From Obelidium mucronatum (lineage: Eukaryota > Chytridiomycota > Chytridiomycetes > Chytridiales > Chytriomycetaceae): a stretch of 64,000 bases of DNA. This document shows, piece by piece, positions 11,341 to 23,952 of the stretch. The notes beneath the pieces are model-generated. The model worked only from the letters and a program-made list of their open reading frames with translations. It was not told the DNA's origin and made no database searches. The stretch's first letter is position 1, and each line of letters opens with the position of its first letter. The stretch covers positions 1 to 64,000 of the forward strand of contig JAIVFH010000008.1 of assembly GCA_025765595.1 (NCBI GenBank), in the 5' to 3' direction. The position numbers and the translations under genes were made by a program.

Positions 11341-14300
11341 TCACTGCATAATATCCTCAACAGCCTGGACGGCATTTTCAGCGCCAGTTGCGACAACATG
11401 AACAGCACTCTCAGCACCCGTTGCCACAACACGAACCACTCGACTAAACCACCCTTCTTGGCTGCTCCCTTCTTCACTTACGACAGCACGGTCGGTGCTC
11501 TGAGCTCCCAAAAGGGCGGATACACCAGAAGTACGAGCAGCAAATACCCATTCTCTGAAAACGGTCACAGCATTAGGCCTTGTTCCCGGACAGAGTCCGA
11601 AAGCATATCAACAGCTTCTTCGAACGTAGCTTCTACTCCAGTCGCTTTAAAAGCCTCCTGTACCATTGTAACATTCAACTCTCCACGAGTTTGGACCAAG
11701 AAGCCGACAAACTTTTCGATTTCCCAGTCCGGCTTTTTGACCTTCACTGCAGATACCAAGCGATCCACACTGAATTCAGGGGCTTGAAACTTAATTCGAG
11801 AATTGAATGCCTTGACACTCAGTGGAACATCCACACCCGTCACCTTCCACATACACTCCAAACGCCACAAGAACAAATAATACTTGACAGTACAAGTTCT
11901 CAAGACAAGGACCCACTGGTGCAAGACGTTGAAACTTTCCTCGCCTTCAGCGCCAGTCAACAAACCAACCAAGTTCAACAATTCAGCATCAGTGAGCTCA
12001 ATATGTTGCTCAGCCAAGAGGTCCAAAACAACAGAATGTGTTAAATCAGCAGCAATAATGAGGCCTTCCAAGAAGGGTGCAATTTTGAACCCTCCATATC
12101 TTGTCTCGCAGAACCAAACGAAACTGCGAAGATCGAGAGAGTTGTTTGTGATTGTCAGCGCCAAATCGAGTCGTTCAATTTCCTTGTCGCTTTCTTGAAC
12201 TCGCTCGAAAAAGTTGGTGGACGCTCTTAGGAACCATTGGACGCCCCAAAGGTGGAGGAAACGGATCCAGCAGGTAATCACTGGGATGGCAGTAGTTTCG
12301 AACTTTCCTCCAGTGAGCGTAGTAGTGAGGTCTATGTATTCCTCGGTTGTTGTACGGATACCACTCAACTACAGGGAAAAGTTAGAACTCAGAAGACACA
12401 ACCACACAGTTAAACCGACATACCCTGTAAATAGTCTCCAAACTTGCAAGCGACAACTCGCCTTGAACATTCAAAAGCTCATTAATGAATACTTCAATGT
12501 TGAATGAGGACTCTGAATGCCATGAATTCTCCAGACTCTCGCAGCGCTCAATGAATTGAAGCAAGTCAAATTTGGCTTCTGGACCAAGCTCTCTGACCCG
12601 CAAAATAAACTCCATCATCTCATCTTCATTGCTTTCCTTGTCATCCATTAACGACCACACGATCCACATATTCCACTCGATTCCCCATTTCTTCAAAAAG
12701 TCAATGAGCATCTTGAAAACAACCAAACCGGAAGTATAATCTCCACCGGAAATAGAGCCAATCAAATTCTCGTATTCGTTCACCGTCAAATAGATTCCAC
12801 AAGACTTGAAAACAGAAATCAAATTTCCAGCAATGTCACCTTCACTGGACATTTTGGAAAGTTTCTCCAACAACATTTTGAGATCAAAGCTATCACCGTC
12901 AGTGTGCCATCCACTCTGAGAGTTCTTGCAGCGTTCAATGAAGCTTCGCATTGTGAACTTGAGTGGGGTCGTTTGTCCTCCAATCGCCACTTTGACATCT
13001 TGAATCGAGGCTTTGAATGCCATCACGGATTGCTCCACTTGCTGGCGCTGGTCGACGAGAGCCCACATGTAAATGACAGACCACTCGGATCCAAGTTTCT
13101 TGAGGAGGTAATGGAGTTCTCTGAATGCTGTCATCGAGAGGTGGTAGTCTCCAAAGAGAGTTGTTTGAAGCTCGCTGTACTCGATTGAAGAACGATCCAT
13201 TGTGATCCCAGATGCCTAATATCCCAATTATTATTATTGTTGTGAAGTCCAGAAACAAAGTCAAAAGCTGTAACTTACAACAAAGGCATCATAGAGAGAA
13301 TCTTCCTCCAAACGAGAAATGCTTCGAAGGTTGTCACAGAAGACTTGAAGACTGAATTCGGGGTTATAGGCTTTGCAGCTGGCAACAAACCCACGGAGGT
13401 TAAATTGAACATTTGGACCCAAGGCGTAGATTCTTCCAAGGAATGTTCTGACCAACGCATTCTTGGTGCGCTGTTCCGCGAGAACCCCGTCAATTGTGTC
13501 AAAGTACAACTGAATTCCCCACAGGCGAATGAATTGCCACCAGCTTCGGAAAATGTGAACTTGTGGGCCAAGTGATCCACAGGTTGCAATCATCACATCG
13601 TTATATTCAGCATCAGTCATATTCAATCCGCTCTCCTAAAATTCACATCAACTACAGCAAGGAAAAAATAACGACAAGGGTACCTTGAACACTGCCCGAA
13701 TATCGCTATCGTCGTTGATTTCCTTTGATGTCATCAACTTTACCAAAAATGACTCCAAATTGAAAACCGGATCAATGGCGCGGCACGCATTTTGGAATCC
13801 AACAGGATCGAACTTAGCTTTTGGTCCCATTTCATTCAGACTAGATATCCATGCCTGTTCAATTTAAGTTAGAAACAAGAAATAAGAAGGTTTAAACATC
13901 ACCATTCCCGCATGTTTACACTGCTCCTCTGAAGGAGAGCCAAGCGAAGACAAACTGGCAACAAAGTTGGGAACGCCAATGGAATAAACAACAGAGCCGT
14001 AATCTCTAAGCGCATCCAAACTCCAGAATCCAAGCAAAACTGTCGTCAATCGCTTGTATTCGGAAGCGGGCGCGTCAATGCCTGCATGTTTGAAACAATA
14101 CCCGAGCTTTTCTTCAGTCACTGTTCCTTGAATGGTACTGATAGCATCAAAGAACTTGGTGACATCAAAGACAGGAGATGATTTTTGGCACTGCGTAATA
14201 AAGCCAAAAGCATCCGGTTTAAATTCCGAATGATTAGCTGTGAACTGATCAATGCCTTGCGAAAAGGATACTTCGTCAACGGAATCAGCATTAGACCAAA

Positions 14301-17300
14301 TTGGCAAAATCTTATACAGGAAGCGACGAGATCCGATGTTTCTGATAATTGGCCCCAAGGAGGTGAAAAAGTCAGACGTCACAGATGGAGAGGCGTTAAT
14401 CTTGGATTTCAACTGCTCGAGCTCTTTTTGGGTGACTGGTGCACCTGATTGGGCCAATAACTTCTGTAAAACATCATCACCCATGGGTGCCGGGGCTTCG
14501 TTTTCGGCCAACTTGGACACAAACTCGAATCCGTCAAACCCTGGGTGCAACGATTGAGCATAAGCCATAAAGTTAGCCCACCACCCTTGGGAAACAATCC
14601 CGCTGTACTTCCGAGCTAAGCTCATCGCCAGAATAGTGTCTTCAGGAGATTCCACACGCTTTCTCATTTTTGTATTTCCGGTCAACGAAGAAATTGAGCT
14701 GGAATCCGTCAAGTACTCAAGATAGCTTCTTCGCTTGTCGATTGAAGAATCCATTGATCTGATGGATCCTGAAGCAGTTGACCGACGACGAGTGATTGGT
14801 GTGTCAACGGGAAACAGCTCGTCCAGAGAAACTACAGACTCCGTTCGAACCATGGTGACAACAGGCTCAACAACGGCTTCAGTCTGGCTGAAAGAAACAA
14901 CAGAGCTTTTCGGCTTCACATTTAATTCCTGTGCAATCGTAGGCGGAGACGGGAGTCTTGTGATTTCTGGGACAGAAGGCACACGTTGCTTCACTTCTCT
15001 GGACGATTTTCCTTTGACACCCTTATCTTCGATTCCATGAACTGGGCGAGCAACAATTGGCGCCAAAGATCCGCGCGATGGAGTTCTAACTACCTCTGGT
15101 GTACCAGCGAAAGAAAGACGCTTCACTGGAACTTTGGTAGGTGGCGTATCCTTCACAGAATCCCTTCTGACATTTATTGGCTTAATAATGTCACCAGAAG
15201 TCTTGCTTGAAGAAACAATCTGCAATCAAATTAAATTCAGATGCTTAATTTATAAATAAAATAGTTTTCACTTACCCGCAAAACACGGTTCCTTTTCTTG
15301 ACATTCTTTTCAGCCTTGGCCAAAATTGGCGACACGATATTGGCAAAAGAACCGGGGCCAATCTCTTTAATAGCGGCTCCAACATTCTTGTATGAAGCTA
15401 GAACAAGATCATGTTGCCCAGGAGCCATCTGGTCTTCGATATGTTGCAGCTCGGACTTTGATAGGCGACATTGTGATTCTGACAAGATTTCGTGGATGGA
15501 ACTTGAATCCAAACTTTCTGATGGCATAGTGGCCAACGCATTTGAAAATGCAACCAAGTCAAAAGATGGCGAATAACTCAACACCCCATCCAGGAATCTT
15601 GCCCACCATCCAGTTGGCCCAGATTTCTGAAGCTTTTCCAGAACCCGCAGCTCTTCAGGAGATAAAGTTTGAACCAGGGCGGCAGGAAGAACCTCGCGAG
15701 CAAATGTCTGAGCATCGGATGAATCCCTGTACGCACGACCCAGCGCCTTAAAGGCAAGGAGCCCCTCTTGTGGGCTTTCCGGATTAACAGCTTCAAGAAC
15801 AGTGGCGAATTGAGCGTCAGTAAGATTCGCTCCACAATTTGACATCTCTGTTAAAGCACGATCCTCGGTTAAATCTGAAATTGACGACATCTTGGCAGCA
15901 AACGATGAAACATCAAAAGATGGGCTGAATTTGGTTATTTGAAGCAGGAAGCGACTGAGCCAACCATCAGAAGCGGAGTTCTGTAAGGTCGCAACAGTGA
16001 GGGCCTCACCCTTTTTTTCACCAACCCAGCAACCCAAACTTGGGAGTACACCGCCCAAAACTGGCTTGATTCCAATTTTGTGAACAGCATCGGCCACAGT
16101 TTGAAAGGCCTTGGTTGCAACCAGTGGCTTGCCAGGAACGATTGCTTCTTGAACGTGGTAGTACTGCTTAGGACTCAACTTTGCATTGGATTCAGTCAAA
16201 GCATGAACCACAACCTCGTCAGTAATAATCGGAAGAGAACTCTCTCCCAATTTCGTGACGAACAGCGGCAACTCAAACTCAGGAGAATACTGGCCAATCT
16301 TCTTCAGCATCCTTGACCACCAGTCTCCCGGTGCAGCCCCTCGAATCTTTTTGATCCAGTAAAGCTCATCTTGCGATGGCTTCAAGACTCGTGGGACTAA
16401 ACGATTAATGAATACACTGGGTCCGACGTGATTTGCCTAAGATTATTCACAAGTTAAACCTAATAATTAAAAGCAATAAAACGTACTGCATCAGTAATGG
16501 CTTCGAATGCCAGATGGGCATCTTTTGGGTTTGTCGGGTTAATTGCTGTACAAAGGTTGGCAAATTGTTCGTTTGATAATGGTGCGCCAGCGGCATTCCT
16601 AACTCTTCACGAATTAGATCATCGTTAATTGTGATGAATGAAGGAATTTCGGAAACAGAGGACGCGAATTTGGGTAAATCGAAAGATGGTGACAACTCGG
16701 CAAGCTTTGAAATCAAACGGTAAAGCCACCCTTCAGGAGCGGCTGATGTGATACGAGCTTCAGCGTCCAAGAATTCAGGAGTCAGGCTCAAAGTCATCAA
16801 CAGATACTGAATTTTCGTTAGTCCGTTGATTCATCAATCGTCTGCATTGTAAGTTGCTTGGTTTCTGTCTCCACTGGTGCAACATCCACCGGCGTAGCAT
16901 ACTTTGAATCAACAAGACCCACAACTGCGTCTGTATGCCTCAATATTTGAATCGCTTTCAGCCTGTTCTTTAATCTTGTGGATTTTGAAATGCTTTCTGC
17001 CTTTGGAAACCTCGGTAACTGGCAGTTCGGCACCTGTCTTCCCAACCGGCACTGCAGCCTGTTCTGTAGAGGGTGAACCGGACACAAAAGTCTCGGTTTC
17101 AACAACTTTAGTGATTTTAACGGGTTTGCGAGTCTTGGCTTGTCCTTCGTTAACAGAAGCAGCTGGCAGCAGCCCTGCTGTTTGGGAATTTGAAATAGCA
17201 CTTGACTCCTCGACATTGGCATCGCCTCCCGAAGGGCCAGTCGTGGTTTTGAATCAACTTCTCTTCTGAGGTCTTGTCCTGATAATTGTTTCCGATTCTT

Positions 17301-17820
17301 GGATGGGATGCCCTTTGGGAGAAAGTACCCGAAGCCGAAGCGGCATTTTTCGCAAGGACAGCCTGAATGGAAGATCGGCAAACAGGATCCTCAATACGCA
17401 ATGTCAAATTTTCAAGTCTTAAGGAAGAGAGTCACAATTTGTTTTGCTACGATCATCAGAAATTAACTCACGTCGTATTCCGAGACAGAGCGTCTGCAAA
17501 CGCTTCGTCAACTTCCTTGCCTCCAAATACATCCGCCCCAATAACTAGATCTTTCAGGGATCTGTTTACGCGCAAAGCTCCAGCTAACGACTTCAAACCT
17601 TCGACAGATATGTCCGCCCTTTGGAGAATAAGTCGCTCCAAAGTTGTATTCACTTGTAAGGCCTGACCAAAAGAGAACAAATTATTTCAGCAGTTGGCAA
17701 AATTAAAAGGAAAATATTTACATCCGATACAGCGCAAATATCTTCAGTAGTTAAGGGATCATCAGACAAAGTCCACCTCGATAACGTCATCATTGGCAAC
17801 GATTTGAGCTAGCAACCACT
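11341..17820 (-). CDS. C-terminal half of the giant Kelch-like receptor: leucine-rich stretch and helical repeats
   Basis: Probably the continuation of the gene that starts at 22,936, because the paralogue at 6,964-10,637 has the same order. From about 17,800 it encodes NLRC3-type leucine-rich units (ALQVNTTLERLILQRADIS, then LAGALRVNRSLKDLVI). Next come basic motifs of the VKITKVVETE type and then a long all-helical region of repeating units with GWWARFLDGVLSYSPSFDL or CRAIDPVFNLESFLVKL. Introns of 45-70 nt are clear near 16,440-16,490, 15,226-15,270, 13,865-13,910, 13,630-13,680, 13,205-13,280 and 12,370-12,425. Apparent one-base shifts lie near 17,790, 17,265, 16,935, 16,605 and 11,570. 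The end is at 11,341 after an Ala/Val-rich tail (VVATGAENAVQAVEDI). The helical repeat family is not recognised. Confidence 0.55.
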
Positions 17821-17869
17821 TGATTTCAACCTCGCCTTCCTCAACAATGGGCTCAGTTTCGATTTCTTA

Positions 17870-20800
17870 GCTCATTAACAACAGGAAGGTCAGTATAACT
17901 GTTGCGAGGTTCCGAAATATTGCTTGTGGATCCACTCAAACTAGTTCTGGATCGAGTTACTCGAACGTGCTTCTTAGGCACAGCATAGACTGCATCAGTA
18001 GGCAAACTTGGAGAATCCGTAATTGGATAAGATTCCCCACTCACGACATTTGAGCCCTCTGCAACTTTGGTGATTTTAAAGTGCTTCCGAGGTTTGCTGG
18101 ATGATGGGGAATCTACAATAACTTCCTTCGATGAGACGCTTTCTTCAACAACCGTTGAATCAGAGTTGCTGAGGTTAGAAGATGGTGCTCCATCGGCTGA
18201 ATGGCTAGCAGCATTATAAACAGCCGCCCCTGCAGCAATAACTCCTGCCACAACTGCTGTTCCAGAGGCTTCCACATTCTCCGCCACCTTTTCAGCTTTG
18301 TCAATAATAGTTTCCAACAAAGTCGGTTGATGCGGCCCTTCTCTTACTGTCGGTTCTCCCCAGAAAGAACCAGCAAAGTACTTATCAGCGGAGATATCCG
18401 AAGGCGAAGTAGCTTGCGTTAACCCTTCAGCATCACGCGATATAGCCTCGTCAGGATTAATCCGAACCAAACCTCCAGAATTGCTTGCAGATGCCGTACG
18501 AATTGTAGCAGGAGGTTCCACCTTTCCTTCGAAAATACTTGTCAGAAAAGAAACACGAGAGCCCTGTCGTGTACTCGGAACAGAATATGTAGGAGACGCG
18601 GCTTCAAAGTCAGACGCCTCTTTCGTCACAACTGTTGAGATTGGGCCAACTTTCACTCCAAGCAGGCCAAACGACGGCACTTTTTTTGGGGTTGCCTCCG
18701 CTTGCATCCCCTCTTCAACAACGTCATCCTCTTCATTGACAGCAGAGCCTGCAGTCTCAACAACCTTGGTGATTTTGACGTGCTTGCGGCCTTTGGGGCC
18801 CTGCGCTGCTTCTTCAGCAGCGATAGCAGCGGGAACCACAACAGCGGCAGCGGCCACATATGGCGCAACTTTGTCATCAGTGTTGTCGACAACTGGAACA
18901 TCTCGAGTCTCAACCACAGGCTCCGGAACGCTAGCGACAGGCTGGTCATACTTGACTGGCTCCTGGGCAGCAGCAGGCTTCTTGAAAATGCCCATGAATC
19001 CCTTCTTTCCAGTTGGCGAGACTGGGACAGTCACAACTTCTTCGGCAACGGCCGCAGGAGACTCGTCCGTCTCCGTCTCAACAACCTTGGTGATTTTGAC
19101 GTGCTTGCGGCCTTTGGGGCCCTGCGCTGCTTCTTCAGCAGCGATAGCAGCGGGAACCACAACAGCGGCAGCGGCCACATATGGCGCAACATTGTCATCA
19201 GTGTTGTCGACAACTGGAACATCTCGAGTCTCAACCACAGGCTCCGGAACGCTAGCGACAGGTTGGTCATACTTGACTGGCTCCTGGGCAGCGGCAGGCT
19301 TCTTGAAAATACCCATGAATCCCTTCTTTCCAGTTGGCGAGACTGGGACAGTCACAACTTCTTCGGCAACGGCCGCAGGAGACTCGGCCGTCTCCGTCTC
19401 AACAACCTTGGTGATTTTGACGTGTTTGCGGCCCTTGGGGCCTTGCGTTGCTTCTTCAGCAGCGATAGCAGGCGGGAACCACAACAGCGGCAGCGGCCAC
19501 ATATGGCGCAACATTGTCATCAGTGTTGTCGACAACTGGAACATCTCGAGTCTCAACCACAGGCTCCGGAACGCTAGCGACAGGTTGGTCATACTTGACT
19601 GGCTCCTGGGCAGCAGCAGGCTTCTTGAAAATGCCCATGAATCCCTTCTTTCCAGTTGGTGAGACTGGGACAGTGACAACTTCTTCAGCAACGGCCGCAG
19701 GAGACTCGGCCGTCTCCGTCTCAACAACCTTGGTGATTTTGACGTGCTTGCGGCCCTTGGCGCCTTGCATTGCTTCTTCAGCAGCGATAGCAGCGGGAAC
19801 CACAACAGCGGCAGCCGCCACATATGGCGCAACATTGTCATCAGTCTTCTCGACAACTGGAACATCTCGAGTCTCCACCACAGGCTCCGGAACGCTAGCG
19901 ACAGGCTGGTCAGTACTTGACTGGCTCCTGGGCAGCAGCAGGCTTCTTGAAGATACCCATGAATCCCTTCTTTGCAGTTGGCGAGACTGGGACAGTAACA
20001 AATTCTTCGGCAACGGCCGCAGGAGACTCGGCCGTCTCCGTCTCAACAACCTTAGGTGATTTTGACGTGCTTGCGGCCCTTGGGGCCTTGCGTTGCTTCT
20101 TCCGCAGCGATAGCGGCGGGAATCACAACAGGCTGCAGCGGCCACATATGGCGCAACATTGTCATCAGTGTTCTCGACAACTGGAACATCTCGAGTCTCC
20201 ACGACAGGCTCCGGAACGCTAGCGACCGGTTGGTCATACTTGACTGGCTCCTGGGCAGCAGCAGGCTTCTTGAAAATACCCATGAATCCCTTCTTTCCAG
20301 TTGGCGAGACTGGGGCAGTAACAACTTCTTCGGCAACGGCCGCAGGAGACTCGGCCGTCTCCGTCTCAACAACCTTGGTGATTTTGACGTGCTTGCGGCC
20401 CTTGGGGCCTTGCGTTGCTTCTTCCGCGGCGATTGCGGCGGGAATCACAACAGCGGCAGCCGCCACATATGGCGTGACATTGTCATCGGTGTTCTCGACA
20501 ACTGGAACATCTCGAGTCTCCACGACAGGCTCCGGAACGCTAGCGACAGGCTGGTCGTACTTGACTGGCTCCTGGGCAGCAGCAGGCTTCTTGAAAATGC
20601 CCATGAATCCCTTCTTTGTGGGAGAAGGGGTTTTTTCTTTTTGATCCTGCTGTAATGATGGAGCGGCCAGTACAGCGGCACCAGCGGCACCAGCAACGAT
20701 AGGTGCATAGTCTTCGGGAGACAAATTCTGGTTGAGGGCAGAATCGGTTGTTGTACTGGCAGGGATGTAAACAGGTTCGTCAGAACTGTTGACATTGTAA

Positions 20801-22936
20801 AGTTGGGTGGGAGGAAGCAAAACGGTGTCCTTTGGTGGTTCTGTTGCAAGGGGCTTAGCCACATGTTTCTCAAGAACGACATCTAATGAAGAAACATGGT
20901 ATATATCATGTATTTTGGTTGCGATAAAGGACACACTTACGGCGCTTTTTGGCTTCATTTCCAGGAGCAGCTGTACCCCCTAATACAGCTGCTCCACCAA
21001 GGAGAGCAGAATCGGCGCCAAGCGACCCATAGTCTACTCCATGGATAACTGTGTTGGTAGTGACAATGTTAGAATCCGTGAAGTCAGCGCTTCGACCGTA
21101 TGTATTTGGCGCATAAGCATTGGGAGTAGGAATATCTTGCAATTGAACGGAGGGTGCTCCTCCAGCTGGAGTTGGGCTTGGAGTGTATGGAGAGACACTC
21201 TTGGAAGAAAAGTATGGAATGGCTGCCAAATATCGAAAATTAATTAAAAACCAGAAGAATAACCAGAAGAATAAGATGGTACTTCGACGTACCTGATGCT
21301 CCAGAGGTTGGTCGCAAAGGAGCATTTCTTGGAAGTGTGCCCTTCTCGTTCTTTTTTGAAAAGAACCGCCATCCCAACAAACCACAACACAATAAGAGCA
21401 GCAAAGGCAAAAGAATCGCCAATGCAAGCTTCCACCCACTCAATCCCGACCCGGAATCGCCATCGTTTCCACCTAATGGAGCAGACGTGCTCAGGGGAAG
21501 CGTTGGGAAAATAGTCGACGTCGGAACAACAGTTCCATTAACGATAGGAAATCCAATGCTCGGCGGTGGATTTGTCCATCCTGGTGTAATGACTGGAATG
21601 TTCAAGCCCTTGTTTGATCCATCTGTTCCATTCACTCCGCCAGTCACTCCCGTAGAAGAACAAGTACGCTTGGTCCAGCAATCCGCGACGGCAGTACCTG
21701 GACCAAATGGTGGAATCCCATAGAAAGATCCGCTGCCATCATTAACATCAACAGGAGAGCATGCAACTTCTCCAGAAAGGTATGTCGAAACCCCAGTTCC
21801 AACATTAGCACCTCCAACTTTAATTGCAACGGCGTTTCCACCATCTATAACACTGATTGTTGAGCCAAAAGTGCCTGCTGGAGTGTATGACTTGTTTGCA
21901 TAAGCCGCAGGAATTCCCAAATCAATCCAAGAGTTAGAGGTAAGGTTGAGGTACGAAAGATGTGGGTTTGCTTGAAGTGCCGGTGCTGAAAACCAATGTT
22001 AGAAGATGAAAAAGCCAATAAACATCTTACTTTGTCCACCAAAACAAAAGACTCCTCCCAATGGATTCAGATAAGAAGACCATGAAGTACAAGATGCACC
22101 ATCCAAAATTTGTGGTACCCCAGAGGCACTAGATGACTGATAACTAAACCAAGTTGAAGACTTCGTGTCAAAGACAAATGATTGAAGTTGCGATGAAGGG
22201 ACGGGAGAAATAGCGGTTCCAAATAGTAGCAATAACTGATTAGCCGGAGTGGAAACTAACTGATGACCGTATCTATTCGCCGGCGCTCCCAAGTAGGCTG
22301 TGTTGAACGATCCAGAGACGACGTCATACGAGAAGAACGGCGTAGACACATCCTTTCCTGATGATGAAACTCCTCCAAATACGTAAAAAGTCCTTTGAGA
22401 AAATGCGCAAGAGTGCCCCGTACGAAGAGCCAAGTTGTTTGGCACAGGAATGGCAGAAATCCAAACTCTGTTTCTAACGTTGTAGCGATAAAGGACGGAT
22501 CGTGAGTTCGAACCACTTCCGCCCATACAGTGCATAATTGAAGAAGGAGTGTCGATGGCGCAGCATTGAAACGCAGTGGCAGTAGGGATATCAGATGTGT
22601 CTTTAAATTGCGAAATGGAGTACAAGAGCATGATTAAATACGGTGCCGCATGCCAGCACAAACATCATACCACCACAGCTTACCTGTAAGTTCCCCTGTT
22701 GCCGGCTTCACAAACTCCAGTTCGAGTCCGTTGCACGGCTGTGAGCAGACATAGTTTGAGGCAACAACGGCAGCAAGGTCGTTCTCGTTGGCGCAGATTT
22801 GGCCGGCAAAGTAGATAGCAGCACCTGAATATGGATCATAGACAGCCGAAGATCCAACGACGGGCTCCTTGCAGGCAAGAGATATGTGCCCAAATAAGAC
22901 CAGCCCGGCAAGAAGAAAGGAGATACTCGGCTTCAT
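17870..22936 (-). CDS. Giant Kelch-like receptor, N-terminal half: ectodomain, membrane helix, 107-residue repeats
   Basis: Start at 22,936 with a signal peptide (ISFLLAGLVLFGHISLAC). Exons 22,936-22,684, 22,600-22,031, 21,985-21,293, 21,222-20,941 and from 20,882 join in frame with GT..AG introns. The ectodomain shows Kelch-like blades (IMHCMGGSG, RTGHSCAF, FYVFGGVSS, GGVFCFGGQ), Cys pairs and N-glycosylation sites. Membrane helix: LALAILLPLLLLLCCGLL. The cytoplasmic part begins with a Ser/Pro-rich linker and continues into six 107-residue repeats (own entry), then an acidic and Ser-rich tail. Four one-base insertions fall inside the repeats (near 20,135, 20,055, 19,915 and 19,470). The first three together restore the frame; the fourth breaks it. 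A further shift near 17,870 separates this part from the leucine-rich part. Compared with the short paralogue it has an extra intron after the FCFGGQ blade. Function unknown; cell-surface receptor or adhesin is inference. Confidence 0.6.
18720..20625 (-). repeat. Six tandem copies of a ~321-bp, 107-residue coding repeat
   Basis: Unit starts (minus strand, GKKGFMGIFKKPAAAQEP) recur near 20,610, 20,290, 19,968, 19,646, 19,324 and 19,001, a spacing of 320-323 bp. Each unit then has VPEPVVETRDVPVV, an Ala-rich stretch PYVAAAAVVVPAAIAAEE and GPKGRKHVKITKVVETE. The basic KHVKITKVVE motif recurs outside the array in the same protein. Copies are almost identical at the DNA level, which indicates recent expansion or homogenisation. 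Spacings that are not multiples of three mark the frameshifted copies. Confidence 0.9.
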
Positions 22937-23952
22937 TCTAAGGGATTGTCTATCTATTCTAGGGTGGTATAGTGATCGAGTGCAATGGGCCAGACGTTGA
23001 GTAGTTGGGTCGATTTGGTAATGAATTTTTGTTGCAATGTAACAAGACGGTAAGACGCTTACATTGAACACATGCAGCTGAGAGAGCACTTACCGTCTTT
23101 ATGAGATATTATTTCGCTTTAGATTTCGAGAAGTGCGGGTATGAGGCAGAATGAGCTTCGGTCTATGTTGATGAGGATGATAAAAACAAAAAATTCAAGC
23201 CTTGTAAACGGGTTTCATTAACATGAATAATGTCAGGTTAACTGTTAAATAATTGAACAGATTTTGAATTTTGAATGCATCCAACCGACACACAGTCTTG
23301 CCTCGATTCTGTGGGCTGGGTTTTCAGCTATGGATCAACTTTTTCTTTCCCGAGCACTCTACGTGAACTTTGTGGACCGTTGTTTATCCAATGGACATTA
23401 TCAACTGTCGGAGGTTTTTGCATAGTCTTTTGCGAAGCATAAGAGCCGCCTCTGGTAGAAGCCAGTACGGAATGCCATCGAATATTGTGCATATACAAAA
23501 TACCCGCGACCACTAATACAGTACAGTATTGCACTGACGCAAAGAATTGCGATGAGCATAAGCAAAACAAAGCAAAACAAAGGAAAGACGAAAACTTTCT
23601 CGCGTAAGTCTTTGAGCCTTCTTCTATAATCTTAAGGCAAAGTTGATACTCACTCATTATGCATTTAAAAATATTCTATGCGTTGTTAATATCATAACAG
23701 CTGGAACACATACCGTGCAAATTCTTGACTGGACAGCCAAGTATTATGATGTGAGCAAGGCCCTTTCGCGGACTTTTCGCGCAGCTCATTATTCCAATCA
23801 GTTCGGACAGAGCGCGTCCATTACACAGACAGATTTTCGCAATTGACCAATTCTTTCCCCTGGATTTGTCACATCAGTGTAATTTTCATTTATTATTTAA
23901 TTTATTTTTATTTATTATTTTAAAATAGTTGTTTAAATTCCAAGCAAAACAA
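22937..23952. other. Divergent intergenic region between the giant receptor and the TMEM50-like gene
   Basis: Promoters of both flanking genes (minus at 22,936, plus at 23,953) must lie here. The only sizeable open frame is a 109-codon minus-strand one at 23,328-23,657, listed separately. The 23,870-23,940 stretch just before the plus-strand ATG is a T/A-rich run. No other element is recognised. Confidence 0.5.
23328..23657 (-). CDS. Possible small membrane protein, 109 residues
   Basis: An ATG-started frame (MSEYQLCLKIIEEGSKTY) with a hydrophobic middle (FLCFALFCLCSSQFFA, then TVLVVAGILYM) and a polar C-terminus ending LGKEKVDP. The hydrophobic middle could be a membrane segment or could include an unrecognised intron. 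No family is recognised. It lies in the region shared by two divergent genes, so it may be a chance frame. Confidence 0.3.
   Translation of the reverse strand: MSEYQLCLKIIEEGSKTYARKFSSFLCFALFCLCSSQFFASVQYCTVLVVAGILYMHNIRWHSVLASTRGGSYASQKTMQKPPTVDNVHWINNGPQSSRRVLGKEKVDP

Noticed and set aside
18481..19662. Long plus-strand open frame across the 107-residue repeats
   Set aside because: It is the antisense of a strongly codon-structured repeat. The minus strand carries the continuous domain order, helix and exon joins.
23929..23952. Earlier start for the TMEM50-like gene
   Set aside because: The frame is open but contains no ATG; it would need a TTG start, unlikely in a nuclear gene.
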